Below, one piece after another: positions 14,330-14,646 of a stretch of 14,646 nt of DNA. The position numbers and the translations under genes are program-made. Positions within the stretch are counted from its first letter, which is position 1. The number at the start of each line of letters is the position of its first letter. Under the pieces are notes generated by a model. It was not told where the DNA came from. It saw nothing but the letters and a program-made list of their open reading frames with translations, and made no database searches. This DNA comes from Alphaproteobacteria bacterium (GTDB lineage: Bacteria; Pseudomonadota; Alphaproteobacteria; UBA8366). Location of the stretch: NCBI GenBank assembly GCA_029861675.1, contig JAOTYV010000096.1, positions 1-14,646 of the forward strand. The letters are read 5' to 3'.

Positions 14330-14470
14330 TTACCGGTCCCTGCCAGAACCGGGACCCATACCGCCGCCAGGGCCTCTACCGCCGCCGGGACCCATACCGC
14401 TGCCGGGGCCCCGACCGCCGCCGGGCCCCATGCCCCGGCCGTAACTCGACCCAGGCCTGACCGGCTTGAT
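14330..14470 (-). pseudogene. Gly/Pro/Met-rich C-terminal remnant of a gene cut by the IS3 element
   Basis: On the minus strand the frame reads RPGSSYGRGMGPGGGRGP, then GSGMGPGGGRGPGGGMGP and GSGRDR before TAA at 14330-14332. It is a low-complexity tail of alternating Met-Gly-Pro and Arg-Gly-Pro units. Reading upstream it runs straight into the presumed IS end, where an in-frame TAA (14471-14473) blocks it, so the rest of the gene is absent or lies beyond the IS. The parent protein cannot be identified. The plus strand also has an open Pro-rich frame here, so the coding strand is uncertain. Confidence 0.4.
14351..14440. repeat. Five tandem copies of an 18-bp GC-rich unit
   Basis: Units start at 14351, 14369, 14387, 14405 and 14423. 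The first is GGGACCCATACCGCCGCC. Copies 1, 3 and 5 resemble each other and copies 2 and 4 resemble each other, giving a 36-bp higher-order period. The length is a multiple of three, so copy-number change would keep frame in the Gly-rich (minus) or Pro-rich (plus) reading. The remaining part of the 14257-14486 gap carries no other gene I can support. Confidence 0.85.
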
Positions 14471-14646
14471 TTAAGTGGTCCACTTTCTATGAGAGAATCT
14501 GGCGGTTTTGCCATGCCTCCTGCGGTGGCTGGTGTTCAAGGTACTTGACCGATCTGACTGCTGGCAAGATGCTCTCCGGTGCCGGCGCTCTGTAACCCAG
14601 CGAACTGTGGGGCCTGATGGTGTTGTAATGCTGGCGCCATTGCTCG
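14458..14646 (-). mobile_element. Transposase-3' end of an IS3-family insertion sequence, partial
   Basis: The element runs off the right edge. It contains the last codons of an IS3-family transposase and, outside them, a dyad AAGTGG-T-CCACTT (14473-14485) that is part of the terminal region. The true terminus probably lies between 14458 and 14475, where the Gly-rich frame from the left is interrupted. The other end and the target duplication are not in the window. Confidence 0.6.
14487..14646 (-). CDS. IS3-family transposase, C-terminal 52 residues (cut by window edge)
   Basis: The minus-strand frame ending in TAG (14487-14489) reads EQWRQHYNTIRPHSSLGYRA and then PAPESILPAV, the well-known integrase-core ending of IS3-family OrfB (Trp-x-x-x-Tyr-Asn-x-x-Arg-Pro-His-x-x-Leu-Gly-Tyr). 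The fragment continues with a polar tail ending NRQILS. The catalytic DDE residues lie outside the window, except that the Glu usually precedes this motif. Whether the complete element is intact cannot be told here. Confidence 0.87.
   Translation of the reverse strand, partial: EQWRQHYNTIRPHSSLGYRAPAPESILPAVRSVKYLEHQPPQEAWQNRQILS

Noticed and set aside
14253..14444. Plus-strand Pro-rich 63-codon protein
   Set aside because: It has no ribosome site, overlaps the SnoaL stop, and is driven by the tandem repeat; the minus-strand Gly-rich reading is at least equally likely.
1..14646. CRISPR array, tRNA or rRNA genes
   Set aside because: No regularly spaced direct repeats with unique spacers, and no cloverleaf or rRNA-like segments were seen; the only array is the 18-bp low-complexity repeat near the right edge.

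Overview
This is a GC-rich window with short intergenic gaps. Codon bias and gene families point to an alphaproteobacterium, perhaps of Rhodospirillales type, that encodes at least one selenoprotein. That lineage is an inference from the 17 kDa surface-antigen lipoprotein, the IS5/IS427-like transposase and the set of catabolic enzymes; no rRNA or tRNA gene is present to anchor it.

Layout. Positions 1-160 hold the end of an IS5-family insertion sequence with the first 29 codons of its transposase. It abuts the stop codon of a 17 kDa-type glycine-zipper lipoprotein (160-645, -). Next come an amidase-signature hydrolase (790-2226, -) and, divergently, a large alpha/beta hydrolase (2309-4339, +). 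A short-chain dehydrogenase (4374-5159, -) and an M28 zinc peptidase (5241-6524, -) follow, then a divergent PrpF-family isomerase (6627-7889, +) and a stand-alone response-regulator receiver protein (8109-8474, +).

The central block, 8599-11950, is entirely on the minus strand and is the most remarkable part. In transcription order it contains a DsbA-like/2-hydroxychromene-2-carboxylate isomerase-like protein with an in-frame amber codon near its end, a UGSC-type selenoprotein read through an in-frame TGA at 10925-10927, and two paralogous proteins of about 340 residues. A SECIS-like hairpin follows the TGA at the expected distance. The two paralogues align without gaps around their conserved cysteines, but only the first keeps three further cysteines. 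The last three genes are closely spaced (21 and 9 nt) behind one recognisable promoter, so they probably form an operon and perhaps a redox or thiol-chemistry complex. Conventional gene calling would cut the selenoprotein at residue 96.

A plus-strand set follows: a beta-hydroxyacid dehydrogenase (12025-12927), a crotonase-fold protein lacking both classical hydratase glutamates (13013-13801), and a SnoaL/NTF2-like protein (13882-14256). The right edge has an 18-bp tandem repeat that reads on the minus strand as the Gly/Pro-rich tail of a broken gene, and then the 3' end of an IS3-family transposase.

The amidase, hydrolases, dehydrogenases, PrpF isomerase, crotonase and SnoaL protein look like an accessory catabolic region for organic acids or acyl-CoA esters. 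The substrate cannot be read from the sequence. Insertion sequences at both edges fit a mobile or recently rearranged locus.
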